This document shows, piece by piece, positions 38,019 through 46,929 of a stretch of DNA of 64,000 bases. The translations under genes and the position numbers were made by a program. The DNA lies in contig NZ_SZQJ01000001.1 in NCBI RefSeq assembly GCF_013369335.1, positions 1-64,000 on the forward strand, in the 5' to 3' direction. How positions within the stretch are numbered: the first letter of the stretch is position 1; each line of letters begins with the position of its first letter. Under the pieces are notes generated by a model. It ran no database searches. It saw nothing but the letters and a program-made list of their open reading frames with translations, and was not told the origin of the DNA. Origin of the DNA: Vibrio sp. JPW-9-11-11 (GTDB lineage: Bacteria; Pseudomonadota; Gammaproteobacteria; Enterobacterales; Vibrionaceae).

Positions 38019-39917
38019 TTATTTCTCGCTGGCAGGCTTTTCGGTCAGAATATAATTTTCATCGCTTGAGACCACCGCGCCGTACTTAAGGAAGTTTTTA
38101 CCCAGTATCATGCTGTAGTGGAAGCGGCTGCGGTCTTGCAAGTTGACCTTAACCTTTTTCTCGAGTGTGCCGAGCTTAACAAACAACTCCACCACAGGGC
38201 GCACCGTCGGTTTTTCCCCCGCTTTGGCGGTGATGGTGATGCTATCGACGACTGGGAGCGTGAAGGCTTGTCGCATGCCTAGGTCGTTTTGATACTCAAA
38301 GCTGACCATCTGTTGCCCTGACTGTTTAAACAGCTTGATGTTCTGTGCATTGATCGAGCTAATATCGGCACCGGTGTCGAGTTTGACCGGAAAGCTCAAT
38401 TGGTCGATTTGTGCCACTTCAATATGACCGGCTTTAAACAAGGGGTATGAGTCGAGTAAGTGGTCGCTACGGGTGTTGATAAGTACTCCGTGTGGCGACA
38501 TTTTTCGGCCGATAATAAAGCGCTCTTTTTGTTGGTCTGGTGCTAAAACATCAATCGCGTAGGGAAGCTCTATTTCTTGGCCGTGGATAACAAAAGTGCC
38601 AAACACGACCGGACGTATCGCATTGCCCACTTTCAGTTTTTTGTTGATCGGTTTCGAGAACTGCTTGGCCTCACCATCTGGGGTTGAAAGGTAGTAAGTG
38701 ACCCAGTCTTTACCGCGGTCTTGATAGATTTCAAAGCTGGAAACTCTGAGCAGCGGTGTTTTCACATACAGTGACGGCTCAGCCGCGAGTACCACTCCGT
38801 CGAGGTTTAAGGATTCTTGCCCTGACACCTGCAACGCTTTGGATTTTGGATTAAAGCGAGTGGCGGAATCGGATAACAGGGATTGGCCGCTGGTGTCGAG
38901 CATAAAGTATTGATTGAGTGTCTCTTGGCCGAGACGAACTTGACTGCTGAACTGGCTGCGATCGCTGAGGTAAACCAGCCAGTGTCGACGAAGTTCGCTG
39001 TGGAGAGTGACCGGAATGTACACCATAGGGCGTGCTTCACCACTGACCTTGAGCATGCGTACCAGTGGACGAGTTAAGGTGCTGGTATTGCCATTGGCAT
39101 CATGGATATCAAAGCTTACCTGCTGTGCCTGGGTATCAATGTTGATGTTGGTGGCATGTAGGGCGCTGTAGCGATTGCTGAGTGAGTAGGAAAGCGACTG
39201 CGTGATTCCCGCTATCTTTATCTGCTCGTTTTTCCCCACCAGTTGTGCTTGCGGCTGTTGCTGTAGATAGTCGAAACCGGCAAATACCCAAGCGTTGTTC
39301 TCGAGGAACGTTTTACCCACTAAGATTGGCGCAGAAAATTGACGGCGGTCGGTCAGGTTCACTTCAGTTTCAACCGTCACGCCCGCGATGGTCATAGGGA
39401 GTGTTACGGTTGGGCGTACAATCGGTTTAGTTTGAGTTCGGTTGCGTATCACGCCAACACGAGTCAGCGGCAGGCTGACCGCGACTGGCTCACTATCGTA
39501 GGGGTGAGTGAGCTCAAAACTGACCGTGACTTGATACGGAACAAACAGCTCGGCATTCCAGGCACGATAAGCGACATCGTCAATGGCTGGGTAGTCGATT
39601 AAGGCTTGCAACAACGCCTCGTCTTGTAACGCTTTAAATTTAGGGTGGTCACTGGTGATATGAATATTGCTGGCGTGAAGAGAAGTGGTGTCGGCGCCAG
39701 TATCTATTTTCCCCGCGATGGGCACTTGCTGTAAGTCATCGATGCTATTGAGATAAACATTCTCGACTCTCCCAAGCACCAGTTTACCATCGAGTTGATA
39801 GACGGGCGCGTTGCTGGTGGCATGGATGGTTGCATCCTGGTGGCTGCTATTGGCGAATACCGAGCCAGATAAAGAGGAGAATGTGAGCAGTGTGAGAGCC
39901 AAAAACAGTTTTTTCAT
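38019..39917 (-). CDS. Retropepsin-like aspartic protease-family protein with four repeats
   Basis: This is a 632-residue exported protein with a signal peptide cleaved near VFA-NSS (residue 22). It belongs to the PF05618 group, once annotated as ATP-dependent zinc protease and now seen as retropepsin-like. The aspartic protease motif DTGAD occurs twice, at 72-76 and 514-518. I read four related units of about 110-170 residues (roughly 45-214, 230-342, 375-485 and 500-615). Each ends with a segment of the form RPxV..., then L.DR..F, LG...L. The two inner units have lost DTGAD. Substrate is unknown. It stands alone, convergent with greB and divergent from tex. Confidence 0.78.
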   Translation of the reverse strand: MKKLFLALTLLTFSSLSGSVFANSSHQDATIHATSNAPVYQLDGKLVLGRVENVYLNSIDDLQQVPIAGKIDTGADTTSLHASNIHITSDHPKFKALQDEALLQALIDYPAIDDVAYRAWNAELFVPYQVTVSFELTHPYDSEPVAVSLPLTRVGVIRNRTQTKPIVRPTVTLPMTIAGVTVETEVNLTDRRQFSAPILVGKTFLENNAWVFAGFDYLQQQPQAQLVGKNEQIKIAGITQSLSYSLSNRYSALHATNINIDTQAQQVSFDIHDANGNTSTLTRPLVRMLKVSGEARPMVYIPVTLHSELRRHWLVYLSDRSQFSSQVRLGQETLNQYFMLDTSGQSLLSDSATRFNPKSKALQVSGQESLNLDGVVLAAEPSLYVKTPLLRVSSFEIYQDRGKDWVTYYLSTPDGEAKQFSKPINKKLKVGNAIRPVVFGTFVIHGQEIELPYAIDVLAPDQQKERFIIGRKMSPHGVLINTRSDHLLDSYPLFKAGHIEVAQIDQLSFPVKLDTGADISSINAQNIKLFKQSGQQMVSFEYQNDLGMRQAFTLPVVDSITITAKAGEKPTVRPVVELFVKLGTLEKKVKVNLQDRSRFHYSMILGKNFLKYGAVVSSDENYILTEKPASEK

Positions 39918-40131
39918 AGCGATACCATCGACACGTTATGGGGAGTGGGTATGAATGACATTAGTTAAGTGTAGCGAGCTTAAGTTCTGATTTAACATTA
40001 GTTTTGACACAGATTTCACACAATTGCCAACCTGTTGAACACCACCTTAACCGCAAAGACAAAAAGTATTGGCTTTTAGCCTTGCGGCCCCAATATAGTA
40101 AAACGTTTAACGCAAAAAAGAGATTCAACGG

Positions 40132-42453
40132 ATGAGCCAAGCTATCTGTCATTTGATTGCTCAAGAACTGAGTGTTCGCCCCGAGCAAGTTACCGCTGCC
40201 GTCACCCTAATTGACGATGGCAACACAGTTCCGTTTATCGCCCGGTACCGTAAAGAGGTCACCGGAGGGTTAGATGACACCCAATTACGTAATCTAGATA
40301 GTCGCTTATCCTATTTGCGAGAGCTTGAAGAACGTCGTCAAACTATTCTCAAATCGATTCAAGACCAAGGTAAGCTGAGCGATGAGCTAGCCGCTGAGAT
40401 CAACCAAGCGGACAGCAAAACACGCCTTGAGGATCTTTACCTACCTTATAAGCCAAAACGTCGTACCAAGGGACAAATTGCCATCGAAGCGGGCTTAGAG
40501 CCTTTAGCGGACCAGTTGTGGCATCACCCGCAAACCGACCCGGACACGGAAGCCAGTAAGTATATTGATGCCGAGAAAGGCATTGCTGACAGTAAAGCGG
40601 CGCTCGATGGTGCACGTGCCATCATGATGGAGCGCATTGCTGAAGACGCCAACCTACTGGAAAAAATTCGAGGTTATTTGAACCGCAACGCCGAGTTGGT
40701 GTCGCGAGTCGTGGCAGGGCAAGAGCAACAAGGTGAGAAGTTTAAAGACTACTTTGAGCACAATGAACCTTTGAGTAAAGTGCCATCACATCGCGCTTTG
40801 GCTATGCTACGCGGCCGCAATGAAGGCGTCTTAACCCTGGCGATGAACGCTGACCCTCATCAAGAGGAAGGGGCGAGACAGTCGCATTGTGAAGCGTTGA
40901 TCAGTGACCATTATGGGATCTCTCTCAGCAGCGCACCTGCCGATAGCTGGCGTAAGCAAGTGATCAGTTGGGCTTGGCGGATTAAAGTGTCGATGCATAT
41001 GGAAACCGAGCTGATGGGCGCGATGAAAGAGCGCGCCGAGATTGAAGCGATAGAGGTGTTTGCGACCAACTTGAAAGACTTGTTGATGGCGGCGCCAGCG
41101 GGCCCACGAGCCACGTTGGGTCTTGACCCGGGCTTACGTACCGGCTCTAAAATTGCCGTGGTCGATTCGACAGGGAAAGTGTTGGCCACCGATACGATTT
41201 ATCCGCACCCGCCTCAGAAGCAATATGAAAAATCGGCTCAGGTCGTGGATGCTTTAGTTCGAAAATATCATGTCGATCTGATTGCTATCGGTAATGGTAC
41301 CGCTTCACGTGAAACCGACAGCTTTGTTGGCGATGTGATTAAGCGCGGTAACCTCAAAGTACAAAAGATTATGGTCAGTGAAGCGGGAGCCTCGGTTTAC
41401 TCTGCGTCAGAGTTGGCAGCGAAAGAGTTCCCGAACCTCGATGTGTCGCTACGTGGCGCGGTGTCGATTGCACGTCGCTTACAAGATCCATTGGCAGAAC
41501 TGGTGAAAATCGACCCGAAATCGATTGGTGTCGGTCAGTATCAGCATGATGTAAGCCAATCTATGTTGGCTAAGCGATTAGATGCCGTGGTCGAAGATTG
41601 TGTGAACGCAGTCGGCGTCGATGTCAATACCGCCTCACCTGCGCTATTAACCCGCGTCGCCGGGCTATCCAATACCATTGCCCAAAATATTGTCGACTTC
41701 CGTGATGCTAATGGCCGTTTTGAAAGTCGTTCTACGCTAAAAAAGGTAGCGAGATTGGGGCCCAAAGCGTTTGAACAGTGTGCGGGCTTCCTGCGCATTA
41801 TGGATGGTAAGAACCCGCTCGATGCGTCTTCGGTTCACCCCGAAGCCTACCCAGTGGTCAAAGCTATTGCGGAAAAGAACCGCAAAGACGTTAAAGCCTT
41901 GATGGGTGACACTCAGTTCCTTCGTGGCTTACACGCGGTTGATTACACCGACGATAACTTTGGCGTGCCAACCGTGACCGATATTATTAAAGAGCTCGAT
42001 AAGCCAGGTCGAGATCCGCGACCTGAGTTTAAAACCGCGACCTTTGCCGAAGGCGTTAACCAAGTGTCAGACTTAGAGCCTGGAATGATCCTAGAAGGAG
42101 TGGTGTCGAACGTGGCCAACTTTGGTGCGTTTGTCGATATCGGCGTGCATCAAGATGGCTTAGTGCATATTTCTGCGCTGACCGATCGTTATGTGTCTGA
42201 TCCACGTGATGTGGTTAAAGCGGGCGATATCGTGAAAGTGAAAGTGATGGAAGTGGATGTGCAACGTAAACGTATTGGCTTGTCGATGCGTTTAAGCGAT
42301 GAGCCAGGGCAAGATAACCGCGCTCAGCGTGCAAGTGCGCCGCGAAGTCAGCAGCGTCAAGCGCAAAACAGTCCGCGTCGCCGCGACGAGTCTCAAGGCA
42401 ATAGCGCCATGGGCGGTGCCTTTGCCGCCGCGTTTGCTAAAGCGAAACGTTAA
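40132..42453 (+). CDS. tex: RNA-binding transcription accessory protein Tex
   Basis: Tex is a conserved cytoplasmic nucleic-acid-binding protein. The 773-residue product has the Tex N-terminal helical domain ([20 protein letters not shown]), a YqgF/RNase H-like domain ([17 protein letters not shown]), helix-hairpin-helix segments ([18 protein letters not shown]), and an S1 domain near residues 650-720 ([21 protein letters not shown]). A basic, Gln-rich tail follows. Length matches E. coli YhgF. It is monocistronic, ended by the terminator at 42474-42515. Confidence 0.97.
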   Translation: MSQAICHLIAQELSVRPEQVTAAVTLIDDGNTVPFIARYRKEVTGGLDDTQLRNLDSRLSYLRELEERRQTILKSIQDQGKLSDELAAEINQADSKTRLEDLYLPYKPKRRTKGQIAIEAGLEPLADQLWHHPQTDPDTEASKYIDAEKGIADSKAALDGARAIMMERIAEDANLLEKIRGYLNRNAELVSRVVAGQEQQGEKFKDYFEHNEPLSKVPSHRALAMLRGRNEGVLTLAMNADPHQEEGARQSHCEALISDHYGISLSSAPADSWRKQVISWAWRIKVSMHMETELMGAMKERAEIEAIEVFATNLKDLLMAAPAGPRATLGLDPGLRTGSKIAVVDSTGKVLATDTIYPHPPQKQYEKSAQVVDALVRKYHVDLIAIGNGTASRETDSFVGDVIKRGNLKVQKIMVSEAGASVYSASELAAKEFPNLDVSLRGAVSIARRLQDPLAELVKIDPKSIGVGQYQHDVSQSMLAKRLDAVVEDCVNAVGVDVNTASPALLTRVAGLSNTIAQNIVDFRDANGRFESRSTLKKVARLGPKAFEQCAGFLRIMDGKNPLDASSVHPEAYPVVKAIAEKNRKDVKALMGDTQFLRGLHAVDYTDDNFGVPTVTDIIKELDKPGRDPRPEFKTATFAEGVNQVSDLEPGMILEGVVSNVANFGAFVDIGVHQDGLVHISALTDRYVSDPRDVVKAGDIVKVKVMEVDVQRKRIGLSMRLSDEPGQDNRAQRASAPRSQQRQAQNSPRRRDESQGNSAMGGAFAAAFAKAKR

Positions 42454-42473
42454 GCGTTGACTGGAATACTGAT

Positions 42474-42515
42474 AAAAAAAATCCCCGCAGTAGTGATACT
42501 GGCGGGGATTTTTTT
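42474..42515. terminator. Rho-independent terminator after tex
   Basis: AAAAAATCCCCGC and GCGGGGATTTTTTT pair across a 13-base loop, with A and T tracts flanking the stem. It can end tex on the plus strand and also the convergent hypothetical gene on the minus strand. Confidence 0.88.
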
Positions 42516-42553
42516 GGGCATTACGTCATCAGTCGTTAAGGATTGATGATGTA

Positions 42554-43024
42554 CTACAACACCGCAATGACATCAGAAGGTGTATTCGGGGCCACAGCAT
42601 CGCCGTAATGAAACTTGATCACGGTTCGCCGTTTCTCCATGGTCCCTTCTGTTATCGCCGCATCGATTATGCGTCTCGGCAAGCGAAAACGCATGGCGTA
42701 GCCTTTACCTTGATGTTCGCTATAACTCTCGAGTGCCAGCAATTGAAATAGCCTGTCGAGCGTGTCTTGAGGCTCTTCTTGATAAACCGACACCGTTTCG
42801 CCACTTTGTTCCGTCTCATAGCTTGGATGCTCTGAGGGGTCCCATGACGACTGCTTGCGCCGTTTCTCGTCTGCAGTCACTTTCCGTTCTGCGTTGCTCT
42901 TGGTCAATGCAATCGTGGGGGCAACCGGCTCACGAACTTTATTGTCACGCGCTGCTTGCTCCGTTTGCACATTAACCGATGGGGCGATGAGTGGAACACT
43001 TACGTTCGTTGGTGATACGAGCAT
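42554..43024 (-). CDS. Hypothetical protein with disordered N-terminal half
   Basis: I do not recognise this 156-residue protein. Residues 1 to about 85 are rich in Ser, Thr, Glu and Lys and look disordered (for example SPTNVSVPLIAPSVNVQTEQ). Residues of about 85-156 look folded, with DTLDRLFQLLALESY and RFRLPRRIIDAAITEG. No signal peptide or membrane helix is seen. A strong GAGGAG ribosome site eight bases before the ATG supports a real gene. It lies between tex and bioH. Vibrio-restricted distribution is a guess. Confidence 0.7.
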   Translation of the reverse strand: MLVSPTNVSVPLIAPSVNVQTEQAARDNKVREPVAPTIALTKSNAERKVTADEKRRKQSSWDPSEHPSYETEQSGETVSVYQEEPQDTLDRLFQLLALESYSEHQGKGYAMRFRLPRRIIDAAITEGTMEKRRTVIKFHYGDAVAPNTPSDVIAVL

Positions 43025-43113
43025 CGTTTAATCTCCTCACGCCCAACCGGCAGAGTGTCAACTCTTTCGGTTAGCTTATTTATCGACCAATCTAGTCAAA
43101 TGTTTAGCACATT

Positions 43114-43932
43114 TTACAAATTGTTGCATAATGTCGACTCGTTACCGATAAATCGCTGCACTTGTTCGCAGAAGGACTCAAATTCGGTCATAAACGGTGC
43201 GTGAGAAGAGGCACTGAACACATGGCTTTCACTGTTGGGGATTAGGCTGCCGACGTCGCTGGCGACTTTGACTGGCACTAACCCATCGAGACGGCCATAC
43301 AAACGTAATATCGGCATGCTCAACTCATGTAACCGGTGACGATAGTCAATATCTCCTAGCAAGTTTAAGCCCGATAATAACGACGTCGGGTTTGGCGTCG
43401 GGCGCGACAGGACGGCTTGCTTGAGGTGCTTCACATCTTTGCGCGCGGATGGGCTACCCATGGCTTGCAACGCCATAAAGCGTTCAATGGTCAGTTGAAA
43501 GTCTTCGACCAACTGCTCAGTAAAGGCCCCCAAGACTTTAGGCTGAATGCCTCGCCACGACTGGTGCGCGGCAAATTTGGGTGAGCTCGCGACCGTGATC
43601 AGCTTAGTGACTCGTTGTGGGTGATTGAGCGCGATGTGAGTGGCCACTAGCCCGCCGAGCGACCAGCCGAGCCAAATCGCTTGTTGCGGGGCATGAGCGA
43701 GAACTTGTTGGGCCAAGTCGTCCATCGCGACAAACTCGGCTTGATGACTATGACCGAATCCGGGCAGATCCACCACATGCACTCGGTAGTGTTGACTCAG
43801 CACATCGACACTTTGTTGCCAGACAGCGCCATTCATCCCCCAGCCATGGATGAGAACCACATCTTGTCCTTGTCCGGTTACCTGCCAAAACAACTCTGGC
43901 TGTTTGCTCTCACTTTGTTGCACTTTATCCAT
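43114..43932 (-). CDS. bioH: Pimeloyl-ACP methyl ester carboxylesterase BioH
   Basis: BioH removes the methyl group from pimeloyl-ACP methyl ester, freeing the precursor for biotin synthesis. It is an alpha/beta hydrolase with nucleophile Ser91 in GWSLGG, the acid Asp in LYGRLDGLVP and catalytic His in SSHAPF. Oxyanion-region HGWGMNGAVW near the N terminus matches BioH. The ATG at 43932 has AAAAGG directly before it; a GTG three codons later has better spacing to AAGG and may be the true start. It is divergent from comF with a 57-base gap, the usual arrangement in enteric bacteria and vibrios. Confidence 0.94.
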   Translation of the reverse strand: MDKVQQSESKQPELFWQVTGQGQDVVLIHGWGMNGAVWQQSVDVLSQHYRVHVVDLPGFGHSHQAEFVAMDDLAQQVLAHAPQQAIWLGWSLGGLVATHIALNHPQRVTKLITVASSPKFAAHQSWRGIQPKVLGAFTEQLVEDFQLTIERFMALQAMGSPSARKDVKHLKQAVLSRPTPNPTSLLSGLNLLGDIDYRHRLHELSMPILRLYGRLDGLVPVKVASDVGSLIPNSESHVFSASSHAPFMTEFESFCEQVQRFIGNESTLCNNL

Positions 43933-43989
43933 CCTTTTTTGCTCTGCTTTGCGGCCACACTGTTGTGGATACCCACTGTAAGCGAGCTC

Positions 43990-44691
43990 ATGTTAGCGCA
44001 AATATTCCACAAATACATCGCGGACCTGTTGCCTTGCCATTGCGAGCTCTGTCTGCTGCCGATTCACACCGGGACGGCTTCTAGCAGTTTTTGCGCTGTC
44101 TGTTTAGGCTACTTTGCGCCGATAGAGCGCTGTTTGCGCTGCGGGTTGCCTTGTGTGGACGAGCCTGAGCAATGTGGCCACTGCTTAAAGCGCCCGCCGC
44201 TCTGGCACCGGCTCTACTGTGTTGGCGACTATCAGCTACCACTGGCGAGCTATGTTCATCGTTTGAAGTACCAACGCCAATTTTGGCAGGCTGACAAGCT
44301 CGCGCAGTTGCTGAGCGGGCAGATAACCCAACCTGCAGAATTGATCACTTATGTCCCTCTGCATTGGCAGCGTGCTGCTTGGCGTGGTTTTAATCAGAGC
44401 GAACGTTTGGCACACGCACTGGCGAAGCAACTTGCTATCCCCTGCGCAAGCTTGTTTCGTCGAACGCACGCGACGCGCCCTCAGCAAGGGCTAAATCGAG
44501 CTCAGCGGCTGGCGAATCTTACTGATGTGTTTGCATTAAAATCTCTCCCTAATATGAGCCGAATAGCGATTGTTGATGATGTCGTGACCACTGGCAGTAC
44601 CGTGCAGCATTTATGCAAATTACTGCTTGATGCAGGGGTGAAAAATGTCGATATTTACTGCATTTGCCGCACTCCAGATCCCGTGAGTTAG
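43990..44691 (+). CDS. comF: ComF family phosphoribosyltransferase-like protein
   Basis: ComF-type proteins are needed for DNA uptake in competent bacteria; the E. coli homologue is GntX. This 233-residue protein has an N-terminal zinc-finger region (CHCELC, CAVC, CLRCGLPC, CGHC) and a C-terminal PRTase domain with the PRPP loop IAIVDDVVTTGSTV. The ATG at 43990 is chosen because it lies just before the first cysteine motif and outside bioH; the open frame extends upstream to 43681 but there overlaps bioH antisense. Confidence 0.92.
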   Translation: MLAQIFHKYIADLLPCHCELCLLPIHTGTASSSFCAVCLGYFAPIERCLRCGLPCVDEPEQCGHCLKRPPLWHRLYCVGDYQLPLASYVHRLKYQRQFWQADKLAQLLSGQITQPAELITYVPLHWQRAAWRGFNQSERLAHALAKQLAIPCASLFRRTHATRPQQGLNRAQRLANLTDVFALKSLPNMSRIAIVDDVVTTGSTVQHLCKLLLDAGVKNVDIYCICRTPDPVS

Positions 44692-44777
44692 CCGAATTTT
44701 TGTAAAAGGCTAGATCTCTCAATTTTCAGGAGTAGAATGGTCAACTAATAGCCTACAAAATTACTCAGGTATTCGTC

Positions 44778-45365
44778 GTGTCAAATACAATTACTATTAC
44801 TGAAACTGCCCAAAAACACTTTGCTAACCTGCTCAGCCAGCAGCCAGAAGGCACCAATATTCGTGTGTTCGTTGTTAACCCTGGTACCCAAAACGCCGAG
44901 TGTGGTGTCTCTTACTGCCCACCAGAAGCGATCGAATCGACCGACACCGAGCTCGCTTTCGAGGGGTTCTCGGCCTACGTCGATGAGTTGAGCCTGCCTT
45001 TCCTTGAAGACGCAGAAATTGATTTTGTGACTGACAAAATGGGTTCACAACTGACTTTGAAAGCTCCTAACGCCAAAATGCGTAAAGTCGCCGATGATGC
45101 GCCTTTAGTCGAGCGTGTGGAATATGTCATCCAAACTCAAGTTAATCCTCAGTTGGCGGGCCATGGCGGTCATGTAAACCTAGTCGAAATTACCGATGAT
45201 GGTGTTGCGATTGTGGCGTTTGGCGGCGGCTGTAACGGCTGCTCAATGGTTGATGTCACGCTTAAAGAAGGCATCGAAAAAGAGCTATTGCAACAGTTCG
45301 AAGGTGAACTATCGGCGGTACGTGACGCGACTGAGCACGACCGTGGTGAGCACTCTTACTATTAG
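44778..45365 (+). CDS. nfuA: Fe-S biogenesis protein NfuA
   Basis: NfuA is an iron-sulfur carrier that delivers 4Fe-4S clusters to target enzymes. It has an N-terminal degenerate A-type (HesB-like) domain and a C-terminal Nfu domain with the cluster-binding CxxC (Cys152, Cys155) in GGGCNGCSM. Length 195 (E. coli 191). The start is GTG at 44778. It lies downstream of comF with a gap of 86 bases, the same order as bioH-comF(gntX)-nfuA in E. coli. Confidence 0.97.
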   Translation: MSNTITITETAQKHFANLLSQQPEGTNIRVFVVNPGTQNAECGVSYCPPEAIESTDTELAFEGFSAYVDELSLPFLEDAEIDFVTDKMGSQLTLKAPNAKMRKVADDAPLVERVEYVIQTQVNPQLAGHGGHVNLVEITDDGVAIVAFGGGCNGCSMVDVTLKEGIEKELLQQFEGELSAVRDATEHDRGEHSYY

Positions 45366-45394
45366 GCTCATAGTTTAACCGAATGAAATACATA

Positions 45395-45424
45395 GGGTTG
45401 GCCTTAGGGCGAACCCTTTTTTTT
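45395..45424 (+). terminator. Rho-independent terminator after nfuA
   Basis: GGGTTGGCC and GGGCGAACCC pair with one mismatch around a TTA loop, followed by eight T. It separates nfuA from nudE. Confidence 0.82.
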
Positions 45425-45489
45425 GATTTCAAACCCAGTTATTTTCTCCTATATTAGGAGGTCGTCTCTCGGTGCTAAGGAGCAAAGTC

Positions 45490-46053
45490 GTGGCAAAAAG
45501 GACTCCACCAGATATTTTGGCAAAACAAACGGTTGCACAATCTCGATTGTTCGCGATTGAAGCGCTCGATCTGCGTTTTAGCAATGGTGAGCAACGAACT
45601 TATGAACGGATGAAGCCGAGCGGCCGCAATGCGGTTATGATGGTCCCTGTTACCGAACAAGGCGACCTGTTGCTGGTTCGAGAATATGCGGCAGGTACTG
45701 AACGCTACGAACTCGGCTTCCCTAAAGGGCTGATTGACCCCGGCGAAAGTGCCGAACAAGCGGCGGTGCGTGAGCTCAAGGAGGAGATTGGCTTTGGTGC
45801 AAATAGGTTAACGCCGCTCAAACAAGTGGTACTCGCCCCCTCTTATTTCTCGAGCAAAATGACCCTGTTTATTGCAGAAGATCTATACTCAGAACAGTTG
45901 GAAGGGGATGAACCAGAACCGTTAGATGTGGTCCGTTGGCCGCTCGCTCAAGCTGAAGAGCTGCTTACGCACCTCGATTTTAGTGAAGCGCGCAGTATTA
46001 CCGCGCTACTGCTTGCTCTGCGCATATTACAACCATCACTCTCAGTGAAGTAG
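45490..46053 (+). CDS. nudE: ADP compounds hydrolase NudE
   Basis: NudE is a Nudix hydrolase acting on Ap3A, ADP-ribose and NADH. The Nudix box GLIDPGESAEQAAVRELKEE followed by IGFGANRL is present, and the sequence follows E. coli NudE through APSYFSSKM and EGDEPEPL. The GTG at 45490 is preferred: AAGGAG lies seven bases upstream, and the 187-residue product aligns end to end with the 186-residue E. coli protein. A second in-frame GTG at 45472 after AGGAGG is the alternative. It precedes cysQ by 40 bases. Confidence 0.94.
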   Translation: MAKRTPPDILAKQTVAQSRLFAIEALDLRFSNGEQRTYERMKPSGRNAVMMVPVTEQGDLLLVREYAAGTERYELGFPKGLIDPGESAEQAAVRELKEEIGFGANRLTPLKQVVLAPSYFSSKMTLFIAEDLYSEQLEGDEPEPLDVVRWPLAQAEELLTHLDFSEARSITALLLALRILQPSLSVK

Positions 46054-46093
46054 ACCCGAAAGAGGTCATCGCGCAGCGCACTAAGGAACATTT

Positions 46094-46921
46094 ATGCCAA
46101 TAACTAAAGATCTCTCTCATCATTTACCTGCAGTGATTGAAATCGCCCGTTCGGCCGGGCAACTGATCCTCGAAATTTACGAGAAAAAAGAGTACCAAGC
46201 GTACACCAAAAGTGACGAAACACCGGTCACCAGTGCCGATATCGCAGCCCACAAGTTGATCACAGAAAAGCTCTCTGAGCTGACTCCGGATATTCCGGTA
46301 TTGTCTGAAGAAGATGCCGATATTAGCCTCGAGCAGCGCTCTCAATGGAACCGGTACTGGCTAGTCGACCCGCTCGATGGCACGCAAGAGTTTATTGCTC
46401 GCAGTGGTGATTTCGCCACCATTATCGCGCTGGTGGAAAACAACAAACCAGTGATGGGCGTGGTATATGGGCCAGTATCTGGGGTGACTTACTACGCCTA
46501 TCATGGTAAAGGGGCATGGAAAATTCCAGATCTCGACCAAAATGTTCGCATCAAGACTCATACTCACGATGGTCAATCCAGCCCGATTGCGATGGCGATC
46601 AGTCGTCGTCAAGACATCAACCGGATCACTCGCCGTATGAGTAGTGAGTGGAACTACGACTTAGTGCCTCTCGGTTCGGCAGCGCTTAAGGCGTGTTTGG
46701 TCGCCGAAGGTGCGGTCGATTGTTACTTGCGTCTTGGTCCGACCGGAGAGTGGGATACCGCGGCAACTCAGTGTATTGTTGAAGAAGCGGGGGGCCGTAT
46801 TCTCAGTACCCACCTTGACCCATTGTCGTACAACGAACGCGATACTTTGGAAAACCCGAACTTTATCGTTCTGGGGGATGAGAACCTGCCTTGGGATGGC
46901 ATTTTGCAGGTTAAGGATTAA
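46094..46921 (+). CDS. cysQ: 3'(2'),5'-bisphosphate nucleotidase CysQ
   Basis: CysQ hydrolyses PAP to AMP and phosphate, clearing a by-product of sulfate assimilation. It is a magnesium-dependent, lithium-sensitive inositol-monophosphatase-fold enzyme. Metal-binding residues are seen in LSEEDAD, DPLDGTQEF and the later motif EWDTAATQCIVEEAGG. The 275-residue length is slightly longer than E. coli CysQ (246). It probably forms an operon with nudE and ends eight bases short of the convergent recG. Confidence 0.95.
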   Translation: MPITKDLSHHLPAVIEIARSAGQLILEIYEKKEYQAYTKSDETPVTSADIAAHKLITEKLSELTPDIPVLSEEDADISLEQRSQWNRYWLVDPLDGTQEFIARSGDFATIIALVENNKPVMGVVYGPVSGVTYYAYHGKGAWKIPDLDQNVRIKTHTHDGQSSPIAMAISRRQDINRITRRMSSEWNYDLVPLGSAALKACLVAEGAVDCYLRLGPTGEWDTAATQCIVEEAGGRILSTHLDPLSYNERDTLENPNFIVLGDENLPWDGILQVKD

Positions 46922-46929
46922 GTTTCTCG

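Noticed and set aside
43681..43989. Longer comF reading frame
   Set aside because: The extension is antisense to conserved bioH motifs and lacks ComF features; the start at 43990 gives the normal size.
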